Source: Dermanyssus gallinae
Taxonomy: Eukaryota; Arthropoda; Arachnida; Mesostigmata; Dermanyssidae
Assembly: GCA_003439945.1 (NCBI GenBank)
Contig: QVRM01007076.1
Location: 469,001-533,000 of the forward strand
Direction of reading: 5' to 3'
DNA length: 64,000 nt
The notes below the pieces were generated by a model, which did not search any database, was not told the origin of the DNA, and saw only the letters and a list, made by a program, of their open reading frames with translations. The position numbers were made by a program, and so were the translations under genes. How positions within the stretch are numbered: position 1 is the first letter of the stretch; each line of letters begins with the position of its first letter. This document shows positions 49,305 through 59,053 of the stretch, piece by piece.

Positions 49305-50363
49305 CATATATATATAAATCTGGTATTACTGCTGTGTTAATATATTGCGACGAAAACCTTTCGTGAGATTGGTTACCTTAAAGCGTCATGGGTGAACAGT
49401 GGGTTCGGGGGTTCAGTTTCGAGAAGCAACTGCACAGCTCGGTCGACGTCGCCCAACAGAAGAAACTCGTCGATGCAACGCTGCGTAAGCTGCTCAGTAC
49501 CACATACCGACATTCAACCAACGAGACAACAATCGCCAAAGAACGTGTAAACACATACATAAGTACAAAGTGCCAACTGCGACTTTAACTCTCGGTTTAT
49601 TTGTGCACCTTTCTCGTATCCAGTATTACTTTAGCATCCACAACGTCCTTCTAAAAATGCGTATTTCTCGATATACAGCTACACTACCCTACGTAACTTA
49701 CGTCTGATATGTATTCAATAGGCTATTCAATACTTAGTTTCTCAACAAAATACCACGGTTACCACTGTTGAGGAGAGACCATTGACAGCCAAAAAAATTT
49801 AACTAAAACAAACGCATAGCTCATGCTCTGAGGCGGGGAGAGACATGCAAACTATGTTTATCTTTGAAAAAAAATCTCACATTTTTTCCAATCCGACGAT
49901 TCCCGTCTGTCTGCCCACCTACCTGGTAATTGCTTGCCCGTTTGCTCTCGTGCAGCATCGCACGGTGCAGCTGTCTTCGGCGGTATTCGCTCTGTTGCAG
50001 AAGCAGATCAAAGCATGGCGGCAACTTTTTCCGCGCGGGATCAACCAGAGATTCGAACATTGTCCAAAACCGGACAGCCTCGTCGTCACCAAATAGCCTA
50101 GCGTCCCCATCATCGCCGTTATCCGTCACAGACGCATATAAATAGAAAATGCAGAAAAAAAAACGAAACAAAAAAGCGCAAAGAAAATCGAACATTTATG
50201 AAACACGCGGAAGAGAAAGGCGAGTAGGAGAGACGTCAATATTAGCTAAAGCCTCAAAGTATCTCCATTTATTCAATTCGTAAATCCTACCTACCTATTT
50301 TCAAAAGCGAATGCACGTTGTATCTTTAGCTCTATTTATGTGCATGTATACATATTAAGAGAT

Positions 50364-50405
<42 letters not shown>

Positions 50406-52623
50406 ACGTAGTGTTTCAACAATGAAACGACATTGGACAGCACCACTTAACGGTCGTTTCAAGGTTTGGCTCTGTGTGAAGCCATATATGTGTAGGCACG
50501 TCTATCCAGTACATACCTGGCAATGATAAGAGCGCGTCCAGAAACACTGGCGTTGGCCAGCGCCTCCCAAATGTCCGGATCGAGATCGGCAAGCATGCTG
50601 CGTGCCAAAGCCGTGTCCTCAGAGTTCACAAAGCTTCGACCCGTCGTCATGACAGCTAACGGATCGAGCGGATCTTGCGGGTTGTGCGCCAGGTGCTGCA
50701 AAATAGACTTGAGATGCAAGGCCGAGTTGGGCGACAGGATCTGCGGTAGAAACGGCATCTCCTCGAAGAAGTAGTCGGCAATGGCGCTGGAAGCCTGTGC
50801 CTTGAGCTCCATGTCCATTATGGAAATCGTACCATTGGCCCAGCCGAGAAGTGGGCCCACAGAACCGGCCCAGTCAACGTGCAACACCTCACCTCGAGCG
50901 GTCTTTAACGATGCCAGCCGATTCAACTGCACACGAATAAACAAAACGAGCCAGTCAAATCTAGTAAAAACAACCCTTGCTTTGCGACATTCTTTGAGTA
51001 TAATCTTACCTACGATTCTAAATGTAAATTATAATAATTGCGTATATATATACACGTTTCCTACTTGCACAGTTTATAATTTGTTTTTGAGTATTAAATG
51101 TTTAAGCAGAATTACACTCATTCAAGGCCAATTAGACTAATCACGTGTTTTCAGATCCCAGCTCTACGCCCACTAAACCCTTAAAGACACGGTAATGCAA
51201 TAGAAATTATACGAAAATTAGTAATATCCATGATTCATATCGGTGCAAATAGTTTTTGTGATTGTCAGGAAGACATAGCAATTATTGGGTCTACAAAAAA
51301 CATTTTTCGGGAAAAAACGGGGAAACCGAAAAGACTTTTTGGTCTTCAAAAAAAAAAAATTTCGAAAAAAAAAGAAAAAAAACGAAAAGACTTTTTGGTT
51401 TTCAAAAAAGTTTTTCCGGAAAAAAACAACGGGAAAAAAACGGGAAAACCGAAAATACTTTTTGGTCTTCCAAAAAGTTTTTTCGGAAGAAAACGGAAAA
51501 ACACGAAAAAACTTTTTTGTAGACCTAATAAAACGTATGCAGCTAAAGAAGCAGCCAAAATCTCAGCAGAGCTACGGAAAGTCCCCCCACGGACCAGAGG
51601 AACAACCGACTACCGGCGTCGCCTCTTAGCAGCAGTTTTAGACGGCATCATGTTATACGCCGCGCCCTTATTGGAATGCACGGCCACCAGAGCTGCAACA
51701 CGTCGCCTCCTTAACAAGACTCAAAGATTTATGGCGCCTAACATAGCACGAGCAAGTCTCACGGCTTCCACAGCAGTCATACTGGCCACTCACGCAACTG
51801 CTAACAGGCTGACAGCTGACACAATTGTGTTACTACCAGAATAAATGAATTAACTCGTGCGAGTGTTCTGTCAACGTCAAGGCGACGGGAAGGAGCCAAC
51901 GGACCTCCGTATGCTCCAATAGAAGAGCTAGAAGAACTTAAACAGTCTGTAACTGCAGCTTAAAGGGAGCAGTCGCTCCTTTCCTATAACGCTAGTTTAT
52001 TCATCCGCTCTGCTTTCCCCAATCGTCGTCAGTCAAGTGAAGTACGCCTATTTAGTTATTGAAGGAAAGTCCTCCAGCTACTTTTACGGATGCCGCCGAT
52101 TTAGTCAACATTCGTTCGTGACGGTGTACGTAGTACAATAGTAGTACGTAGTGCTCTACAATCCCTATGTTAAATAAACTCAAGTACAAATTACACAGAT
52201 TGAAATGTTTACATGGCCTGCTATCGTTGAAGCCTCGACCACAACACATTCAGTAGTAGTTTTCAGATAGCCCACACATATGGAGGCAAAATATACACAA
52301 GATGGGCATCATCGTTTAGAGGTCATAGCCTACCGTATGATCGGCGGTGGCCTCCCACAACTCGACGGCCTCTTGAAAAAGTACAATGATTTTCATATTT
52401 CCTCGACCCGGAGCGAAAACGACTTTTCGGACAGCGCCTCGCTGCGTGGGCGTCGTTTCGCTGTTCTTCGTCGTGATATCCCACAGCGACAGATTGCCTT
52501 CTATGTCGCCTAGCACGAGTTTGTCCGCCTGCCAATTTAGAGTACTAGGTAAATTAGGTGTGTTAACTATGTAAGTCGTATTCTTCTTTTTTCGAACACA
52601 TATAACGTATGCTTACATGTCCT

Positions 52624-52662
<39 letters not shown>

Positions 52663-52982
52663 ACATCGTGGGTTAACTTTAACATAATACTTCAACAGGC
52701 TTATATGTATAAACATGCATACAGATACGAATACGACACTTTGTGATCGCTTACCTTCCAGGCGGTACAAGTAATAGCCCCTGCGGATGCTGGCACAACC
52801 ATGCGCACGTTGCTCTTCAGAACAGAGCCATCCACTAAGAAGAAGCATATCTGTGCAAATAAAATAACATCATCAGTCAAAACACATCAACGACGCACAC
52901 TTGTTAATTTACTTCGGTACATATTACTAATAAATGACGCACCGTTCAATCGTATACGTAGGACCAAACACGGCTAACGCGG

Positions 52983-53023
<41 letters not shown>

Positions 53024-55079
53024 TACGTATCTCGTTGCAAGCACGCACTAGAATGTCTAAGGATTGCCAACATCAACAACCTTGCTTTGTGCGTCGACAG
53101 CGAGAAAGTGTTCCTTGACGAACTGTTGTTGATAATGCTGCCCCTTGGTGTTATTATTCGTCCCGTCGGGAGAAGGAACATCCGGCTGCTGCTGGTCGTT
53201 GACCGGGGGTTTTAGGAAGATAGGCTCAGTCTGTTTTGGGGGGGTGATCAGGTTGTGTTCGTCGCCAGCCTCCGAGTGTTTCCGGCGCAATGCCGAGCGA
53301 GGACTCCACTCGAGGCAGGTAATTCCACGGAAGTTCTGCGATACCGTCGACAGGAGGTTCAGGCTGCACAGGTCCCATAACTCAAATGGCTGGTCCCTGA
53401 ACGCGACGATAAAGTACTGCCTGAAGATAAAAAGGAAACTATAATCAGGGGGAGAATGCAAGCGAGGGTCATACGAGACTCTGCCTCTGGGGCCAGAGCT
53501 ATATATATATGTATACAGAAATAAATAATGTAGATGAGATGTATAAGTCAAATTACAAATGCTGCAAAGTGCCGCAAAACAACGCAAATTTACTACCGTT
53601 TTCATTGTACAGTTATCCGTAACGTACCCGTGTTTGGACACCGCGACAAGTTCAATCGGCTTTTCGTCTGCGCGGTCAGTTCGGATCTGCCGCACCCTTC
53701 CCGAAGTTACCTCAGTGAGAGATAGCTCATTTTTTATATTGCTGTTCTGTGACGAGGTCACCTGCAATCAGATTGAGCACAAGCAGGTTATAAGAAGCCC
53801 TAGACTTGTCGAAGTCACCACAAACAATGACAAAAACAACGCAAAAAGTATATGCAGAACATATGTAAGGCTATCATAATCTGTTCGATACTTGTACACA
53901 GTACTAGCAATCGCAAAGGCAATAGTACCAGCATACACAGAGAAATAGCCAAACGAAAGTTGCAGTGTGGTTCGCTACCTGTAGCGTGGCGTTGGCAAAC
54001 GAAAGAAAACTCGTAAGGCTGGTCCACTCAATGCCTCGTACGGCGGTCGTGTGAACACAGATGTTGCGCTCCACTGCGCCAGTAGCCACATTCAGCACCT
54101 GTTCAAAGACATCATACGTATCACACGCAGATTAATTTATAACATACAACATCATCGTTACAGCCATAACAACATCGTCGTCAACCTTACTTGTTGGCTC
54201 CTTCCTCCTTGAAAAATGATTGAACAGTTCGGAAACACTCAGCAAGTGCGGGGCAAGGCGGTGACGCAGCTAGGAAATTATACAAGAACAAAGGCTATCC
54301 CTCAAATATAGGGGGATTATCAGTAATAACACATTTATTACTGATAAAATGTGTTCAGTAAGCTGTATGATGTGACCCCACGATACTTTGAATTCGTTTT
54401 TCTGTATTGGCGGCAATTACCTGCACATTTCCGGTGGCTACCGCGCAGGCTAAAAGGGGTCGGTAGGTTTTCCAATTCTTGAAAGTTACCGGTGGACACA
54501 TTTTTATGCAGTGTGGAACCGTCGACAGGGTTTCCAAATTTGCCGTCAGCACAAGACGTCGTTTGCCCTGCGTCAATACAAATTAGGAACAGAATCACAA
54601 CGTGAACCAGTAGCATGACCTTTCTACAATTATAAATACCACTATACACGTTAACGTAGTTAATGCCACTACGAGATGAGCAATACGACATATGTAGCAA
54701 TTACTCAGCTAGTTAGATATCTCAATGGGCCTTCACTACTCTATCATCAGACTTTTTGTGCATGCAGACATGCAGACTAAGCATAACGAAAAGGCCGGTG
54801 AATCATACGGCGCATTTAGCACGTCTGATAATTTCTTAATGAACACAGTAATGTCACCTGCTGATGTAAGTTTACCGTTCCAGTAAACACTTACCGACTT
54901 TGAGTCTTTGGCCGGAGGGAGCATTTGATAGAAGAGTGTCCGGCCATCCTGGAGAACAAGTGCCGCTCGTAGACCTACGCCATTACTTAGTGCGCCCACC
55001 TGATTGATGCCACTAGCATCGTCAACCTGAACCACAAGCAAAACGTAAACATTTACTTTTGCATAAGATAAAACATATA

Positions 55080-55110
<31 letters not shown>

Positions 55111-56599
55111 CGTAAGGCTAATGCCCGTGTACGGTTTTTTTTATGTCATGGTTAATTGTTAATTCACTCCGGCATTTACCTTGTCTAAATCGGAAACCGT
55201 GCAAACCAATTTAAGAGTGGCCGGTCTGGGTCTCGAACCCAGTCCCCCCGAATGCAAGGCAAAGGCTTTGCCACTAAGCCATCTTGCTCGGTGCAATATA
55301 TATACACCAATGTATCCTCTTCCAATATCTACTGAGAAATTTACTTCTACTGGAACAACTTCTTCTTAGCAATATCGACCTGGTCCTTTCAAACATTTGG
55401 TCCTAAATCTACGGCCTCCGATAGGTCTATAATTCTGACCGCTTTCTTAAAAAAAACTACACTATTTTTCAATATGTTCCATTGTCTCATTTCCTAACCC
55501 TCGCCATTCTGTACGTCCCTTCCATATATGTAGCCCGCTGTACTCGTGTATGAAACTTCCCTGCCCGGGTATTTGCTAATAGCCCACTCGCTCTTATAGT
55601 ATTATCTACCAATTCCACCCCGGCCATTTCCCGTTTTTCCTTTCTATCTAAATCTACCAAACTCGATACGCCCCTCAACGCCAATTTCCATTTGCTAATA
55701 TATATGTCTACTTTTAGGCACACGGAGTAGCTCACCTGCTGGGAGGGACATATACCAAAGGCGACGATGCGTGAGTTTCTGGTGACCATGCGGTATGGTT
55801 CCGATGTACATACTGTATCGTAGTAGACGTCAAACTGCGCAGAACGGGTCATATGCGAACTCCAAGCTGTCGCCATCAGAGGTAGGCTTGAGGGTACCTC
55901 CGGTGCGCCTCCGCCTGCAAAGCAATTACCCCAGCCACCATAAAGGTTCAAAAAATGCGGTACACAACGTTAAAAAAAGCCCCCTTTAAGTCAGAGTAAT
56001 CCACCTAATCTTATAAAAACACATCGAAAACCTATTTTGCCATTTCATCTAGTAATTTTCATTTCACGTTTCACATAGTAACAGTTGTAATAATAGAAGC
56101 ACAACAAACAAAGACGACAACGGACAATTACACGATTTGATGAATAACTTGTCTTGTTGCTGATATGCATATACGAGAGCGGATCAAAAAGTAAAAAACT
56201 GCTACATATTTATAACAAATAAAACTGTTTAATATTTGCAAGTAATTTTGTTCATCTCAAACTACCCCCCCGCCTGCTTTATCTCTCTTATAGTCCCTTA
56301 ATTTTTTTTATCCGTGGGAGCGGGAAAAGTACGGAGTCAGATCTGGCGTACGGGAAGGTTGCGGAAATACAGACATTTAGTTTTTTATCGAATATTCCAA
56401 AATTAGTAACGCTGTGTGCGCTGGTGCGTTGTCGTTATGGAGGACCCAAAAGTTATATACCCAGAGTTCATTTTTGTTGTAATTAGTGTTTTAAGTAATG
56501 CTCTTGCGTCGGACGTTCTCGTGCAATCTTATTAAAACTCGATGTAGTATTCCTTATTGATCTTGTCCATCTGCTCTCGCATTGCATTGTCTAACTGTT

Positions 56600-56651
<52 letters not shown>

Positions 56652-58686
56652 TATTGTTCATACTGCTGCTGGTGTTGCTGCTGCTGGTAGAGACGGTTTG
56701 CTGGCCTTTTGTCTCATCTAATCCCGGCGGCAGGACGGTCGGTCTTCGGTACCGCACCGTTATCACACCCGAATCGTGAAGGCACACCAAGCAGCCTGTC
56801 AATCGACACAGTCGAACAGCAAAAAGTCCCGCCTGGCTCCTCTCCACAACGACGGAACTGATGGCCTGAAACCCCAATACGACGAGCACGACGGCATTTA
56901 TAACACCACTTCATCGAAAGGTAGCAAACCCGCAAAAAAAGCCGTCCGACAGGACGTATTGAAAGCAAGCGAGAGCTACATAACAAAATCAAATTATTCT
57001 CTATTGCGCACGAAAGGTTGCCTAGTCGGCTATGGGAGGACACTGTGGGACACAGAGAAGAGAACTGTGAAAGGCAAGTTACGGGCCAAAAAAGTCCTAT
57101 CGAAATTGCCAAACCGGAGACATTTACGTCAACTCGCAACCAGGCTCTGTCACACACAGGCACACAACCAACTGTATCAAAACTTATAACATTGTACTGT
57201 ATATGTCTAATACACTCTACAGTAATAGCATCAGAACACACATATATTGTAGAAACAAACCTGTACACAGCAACAGCAGTGTAGTGCGTACAGTAAAATA
57301 AACGCCAAAAATACAAAATTGCACTGCGGCGGCTGCGAAGTGTCCTTGTGACTGTGTCCAGCAGTGTAAATCTAGTCAGAGAATGCCAAATGGCCTTTAC
57401 AACAATGCCCACGACAGGTTATGCTTAGCATGTGTTATTGCTGTTGCCGTTATTGGTACTGTTATTTAGAGTGGAAATCACCGTATACGTACTTGCTGTA
57501 AGACAAGCTCAATGACGACGATATATCGCGGGAAAACAAGTAACAATTCGTCCCGATGAGCAGGATCATGCAGGACGGCGTGACACTCGGCGAGACTGCC
57601 AGGCATTCCTGTTGATCCGTCGAACTCCCCTCCCGCCGATTCGCCCGCGACGCCGACGGTATGGTGGTTGTTGTGAGCGCTACTCATCGAGCCGGCTGTT
57701 GCCTGCTGTGATGATGTCCCTCCTCCACTTCCGCCTTGAAACATCGCCTGTACACCTGTACAACAGCAACAGCGACCTCAGCTATCTTGCGTCGTATCGC
57801 TACGAACACACACATGTGTTGCCCTACCTATAGTAAATCATATGTCAACATATGATTGTTTGAGAACCTGCAATAATCAGCCTATCTACTGAACTCGTAC
57901 CACTGAGAAGACGACTCCTCCGAGGTCCTTCTGTGGGGGTCTGTGCCTGGCTACCGGAGCACCCTGGTGGCGGCGGAAGGTTAACGTCGAGTCTTCGCAA
58001 AGGCGCCTGAGGCGCCCTAGCTGGAGTGAGGTCATCAACGGCCCAGATGTGTTCCGACGTTACAACTGAAACACACACAGAATTCATGTTCGTGCACGCG
58101 TGCATATATTATACCGTGTATTTGCGGACGTCATGGATACACGCCTACAGAAAAATCATAACCTCCCAACGAAGCGGATTCTCCCGCCATATTCGCTATT
58201 TTAGGAGGGAGATATATGAACAAAATAGTTTTTCTATAGAGTTATTCTAAATGAGTATAGATTCTATATGAGAAATCGAAAAGAATAGGCAATCTAATAC
58301 GTGAACGTCTCAATGCCCAGAATGTTAATTATATACCTGCTTGTTCTAAGTATACATCTATTGCAGAAAATCAGACAGAAGAATAAAATTCCAAATTCCG
58401 ACCACTTCAAATGCTTGGGGCCAAGGAAATGCTTGATGCAAAAGACAATCTAAATGTCGAGATTTACGTAAGCCGTTGAACGTAAACAAATACTCACACA
58501 CGATCGATGACTCCGTGAAAGGATCGACAGAGAAGGCAGTAAACTTCTCACCGCCGGTCTCTCGAAGAAAATCCTTTTTCCAGACAAGGAGCTCCCGCTC
58601 GGTGTCCCACAGTACGAGGTACGAATGGTCGTAGAGTACAAGCAGAAGTGGGTACGAAGCATCGTTGTACGCCATCCAATGCAAAT
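47771..58686 (-). CDS. WDR11: WDR11 orthologue, spliced, N-terminus outside the window
   Basis: WDR11 is a WD40 beta-propeller protein that, with FAM91A1, forms an endosome-to-trans-Golgi tethering complex; it is also linked to ciliary Hedgehog signalling (established knowledge). Eighteen exons on the minus strand join through GT-AG introns with consistent phase: 58498-58686, 57901-58065, 57493-57755, 56664-56865, 55736-55914, 54895-55026, 54421-54567, 53979-54098, 53628-53761, 53081-53420, 52755-52850, 52334-52528, 50517-50926, 49923-50097, 49377-49489, 48874-49069, 48205-48433 and 47771-48015. They total 3,530 nt, about 1,175 residues plus a TAG stop. Diagnostic stretches colinear with human WDR11 include GIEWTSLTSFLSFA, AFRDQPFELWDL, LGDIEGNLSLWD and KLVATNLIASGD. 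Human WDR11 is 1,224 residues; about 110 N-terminal residues are missing because the upstream exons lie past 64 kb. Introns are short except where transposons sit. No promoter is visible, and no polyadenylation site could be fixed. Confidence 0.93.
48205..48433 (-). CDS. WDR11: WDR11 exon w17
   Basis: The exon encodes PSEQSDVVCKWAEHLSLVAT, ALALLSVGEVGRCVQLL and HVDWEKIK. It matches human ECADVLRRWVDHL and the following helices. The acceptor is CCCGCAG and the donor GTAGGA. Confidence 0.88.
48874..49069 (-). CDS. WDR11: WDR11 exon w16
   Basis: The exon encodes VVKLVATNLIASGDTQLGVQ, LLCVIGKALDACRYLQ and WLAK. It is nearly identical in pattern to human IKLVATNMIANGKLAEGVQ and LLCLIDKAADACRYLQ. 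The donor is GTATAC. Confidence 0.92.
49256..49314. repeat. (TA)n microsatellite in WDR11 intron
   Basis: A TA array with GTA and CA interruptions, between exons w16 and w15. A shorter tract lies at 49117-49144. Confidence 0.93.
49377..49489 (-). CDS. WDR11: WDR11 exon w15
   Basis: The exon encodes LTQRCIDEFLLLGDVDRAVQ and LLLETEPPNPLFTHDAL, matching human KCTDQLLLLGQTDRAVQLLL. The donor is GTAACC. Confidence 0.88.
49923..50097 (-). CDS. WDR11: WDR11 exon w14
   Basis: The exon encodes LFGDDEAVRFWTMFESLVD, matching human LYGDESELHFWTVAAHYL. It continues into a charged helical segment ending ESKRASNYQ before a GTAGGT donor. Confidence 0.85.
50517..50926 (-). CDS. WDR11: WDR11 exon w13
   Basis: The exon encodes LNRLASLKTARGEVLHVDW, GWANGTISIMDMELK and a helical stretch ending RALIIAR. 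This corresponds to the last propeller blade and the start of the alpha-solenoid of human WDR11. The acceptor GTGCAG follows a 1.4 kb intron that holds an R1-like LINE relic. Confidence 0.87.
51290..51528. repeat. A-rich imperfect tandem repeat with hairpin units
   Basis: Four units of about 54-67 bases each carry cgaaaagactttttggtctt-like hairpins separated by A runs and cgggaaaac. They lie in the WDR11 intron directly left of an R1-like relic and keep a spurious Lys/Phe-rich frame open. Confidence 0.8.
51530..51965 (+). mobile_element. R1-like LINE relic in WDR11 intron
   Basis: On the plus strand, antisense to WDR11, the frame reads YAAKEAAKISAELRKVPPRT, YRRRLLAAVLDGIMLYAAPL, LLNKTQRFMAPNIARA and TASTAVILATHATANRL. 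This is the thumb-to-C-terminal region of R1-clade ORF2 proteins. A TAA follows at 51842, with degraded sequence to about 51965. It is homologous to 20990-22310. Confidence 0.75.
52334..52528 (-). CDS. WDR11: WDR11 exon w12
   Basis: The exon encodes ADKLVLGDIEGNLSLWDI, then VRKVVFAPGRGNMKIIVLF and AVELWEAT. It is colinear with human GDTLVLGDMDGNLNFWDL and VRKIRFAPGKGNQKLIAM. The donor is GTAGGC, with phase 0. Confidence 0.9.
52755..52850 (-). CDS. WDR11: WDR11 exon w11 (96 bp)
   Basis: A 32-codon exon reads ICFFLVDGSVLKSNVRMVVP and AGAITCTAWK, matching human VYHLTVEGNSVKDSARIPP and GSITCIAWK. It is too short to stand out as an open frame and was found by colinearity between w10 and w12. The acceptor is GCACAG and the donor GTAAGC. 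Confidence 0.87.
53081..53420 (-). CDS. WDR11: WDR11 exon w10
   Basis: The exon encodes QYFIVAFRDQPFELWDL, then FRGITCLEWSPRSALRRK. A divergent Gln/Pro-rich linker follows, then FVKEHFLAVDAQSK, matching human AREHFVFTDIDGQ. The donor GTTGTT is weak but is the only one that keeps phase with w11. Confidence 0.88.
53628..53761 (-). CDS. WDR11: WDR11 exon w9
   Basis: The exon encodes NIKNELSLTEVTSGRVRQIR, matching human LVRNELQLVDLPTGRSIAFR, and ends KPIELVAVSKHG. The 207-base intron after it has no stop in the reading frame. Confidence 0.9.
53979..54098 (-). CDS. WDR11: WDR11 exon w8
   Basis: This is the most conserved exon. VHTTAVRGIEWTSLTSFLSF matches human IHSCEVKGIEWTSLTSFLSF almost residue for residue. 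The donor is GTAGCG, with phase 0 at both ends. Confidence 0.92.
54421..54567 (-). CDS. WDR11: WDR11 exon w7
   Basis: The exon encodes PHCIKMCPPVTFKNWKTYRP and LLACAVATGNVQ, colinear with human FAIRMCPPLTTKNIKMYQP and LLAVGTSNGSV. It has phase 0 at both ends, an ACGCAG acceptor and a GTAATT donor. Confidence 0.9.
54895..55026 (-). CDS. WDR11: WDR11 exon w6
   Basis: The exon encodes VDDASGINQVGALSNGV and ALVLQDGRTLFYQML. This is the blade equivalent to human ALVVSDGRVMIWEL. The acceptor is GTTCAG and the donor GTAAGT, with phase 0 at both ends. Confidence 0.83.
55102..55296 (-). mobile_element. SINE family 1, tRNA-headed, copy 2, in WDR11 intron
   Basis: On the minus strand, gatggcttagtggcaaagcc carries the A box and ggttcgagacc (complement of 55229-55239) the B box, followed by a body shared with 35575-35795. 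A poly-A tail of about 16 (T run at 55096-55110) abuts (TA)n at 55076-55095. It has the same orientation as WDR11 and lies in the 709-base intron between w6 and w5. Confidence 0.85.
55330..55715 (-). mobile_element. LINE family A 3' relic in WDR11 intron
   Basis: The minus strand reads VSSLVDLDRKEKREMAGVEL, DNTIRASGLLANTRAGKFHT and RVQRATYMEG, then degenerates (DLSEAVDLGPNV). This matches the family A C-terminus and is closest to the 11371-11770 copy (LSETLALGPND). The knuckle is lost. Confidence 0.75.
55736..55914 (-). CDS. WDR11: WDR11 exon w5
   Basis: The exon contains QFDVYYDTVCTSEPYRMVTR, corresponding to the human segment YDLRSQCDAIRVTKTVRP, and ends CPSQQ before a GTGAGC donor. The downstream intron carries a LINE relic and a SINE. 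Confidence 0.82.
56599..56648. repeat. (TA)n microsatellite next to WDR11 exon w4
   Basis: A TA array starting 16 bases beyond the inferred donor of w4. Confidence 0.95.
56664..56865 (-). CDS. WDR11: WDR11 exon w4
   Basis: The exon contains LTGCLVCLHDSGVITVRYRR, matching human QRDGLFCLHENGCITLRVRR. It then ends in a serine run encoded by CAG/CAA repeats. I placed the donor at GTATGA (56663 downward) because only this keeps phase with w5. The 3' end is the least certain part. Confidence 0.75.
57493..57755 (-). CDS. WDR11: WDR11 exon w3
   Basis: A low-complexity Gly/Ser/His linker is followed by RDELLLVFPRYIVVIELVLQ, matching human HMLLLYPREILILDLEVNQ. Phase selects the acceptor at 57756; the alternative AG eleven bases further in would break the frame. 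The donor is GTACGT. Confidence 0.85.
57901..58065 (-). CDS. WDR11: WDR11 exon w2
   Basis: The exon starts FVTSEHIWAVDDL, matching human LLTSEGIVFISDF. A proline- and arginine-rich linker with little conservation follows. The acceptor is TTTCAG and the donor GTACGA. Phase agrees with w1 and w3. Confidence 0.82.
58498..58686 (-). CDS. WDR11: WDR11 exon w1 (first visible)
   Basis: The exon reads DLHWMAYNDASYPLLL and then LVLWDTERELLVWKKDF, matching the human WDR11 blade with VQWLWNQDASRDLLLAI and IVLWNADTGTKLWKK. The acceptor is GTAG at 58687-58690 and the donor is GTGAGT directly below 58498. Its first two bases complete a codon begun in an upstream exon outside the window. Confidence 0.88.
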
Positions 58687-58784
58687 CTACGTGCAACACG
58701 AAATGACCAAGGAGTGACGCTATGTAGTTACAACGCTTTACTTATCGTTAATCGGGAGCAGCTAGGTCACATTTCAGATGTGTG

Positions 58785-58786
58785 TG

Positions 58787-58857
<71 letters not shown>

Positions 58858-58930
58858 CACACGTAATCACACGTTCGCACGGAGACAATTGTCCACTCCA
58901 AAGTGCTAACATAAAGATGTTATAAACATG

Positions 58931-59028
<98 letters not shown>

Positions 59029-59053
59029 TATGTATATATATATATGTATATGT
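58785..59053. repeat. (TA)n microsatellites flanking an R1-like LINE
   Basis: Two TA blocks, 58785-58857 and 58929-59053, separated by 70 bases. The second is the 5' junction of the R1-like LINE. Confidence 0.95.

Noticed and set aside
51230..51844. A single 204-codon protein combining a Lys-rich N-terminus with an RT-like C-terminus
   Set aside because: The N-terminal part is an A-rich tandem repeat that happens to stay in frame with an R1-like LINE relic.
56714..57412. 232-codon open frame on the minus strand
   Set aside because: Only its last part overlaps WDR11 exon w4 in another frame; the rest shows no family resemblance, and the WDR11 frame is supported by colinearity.
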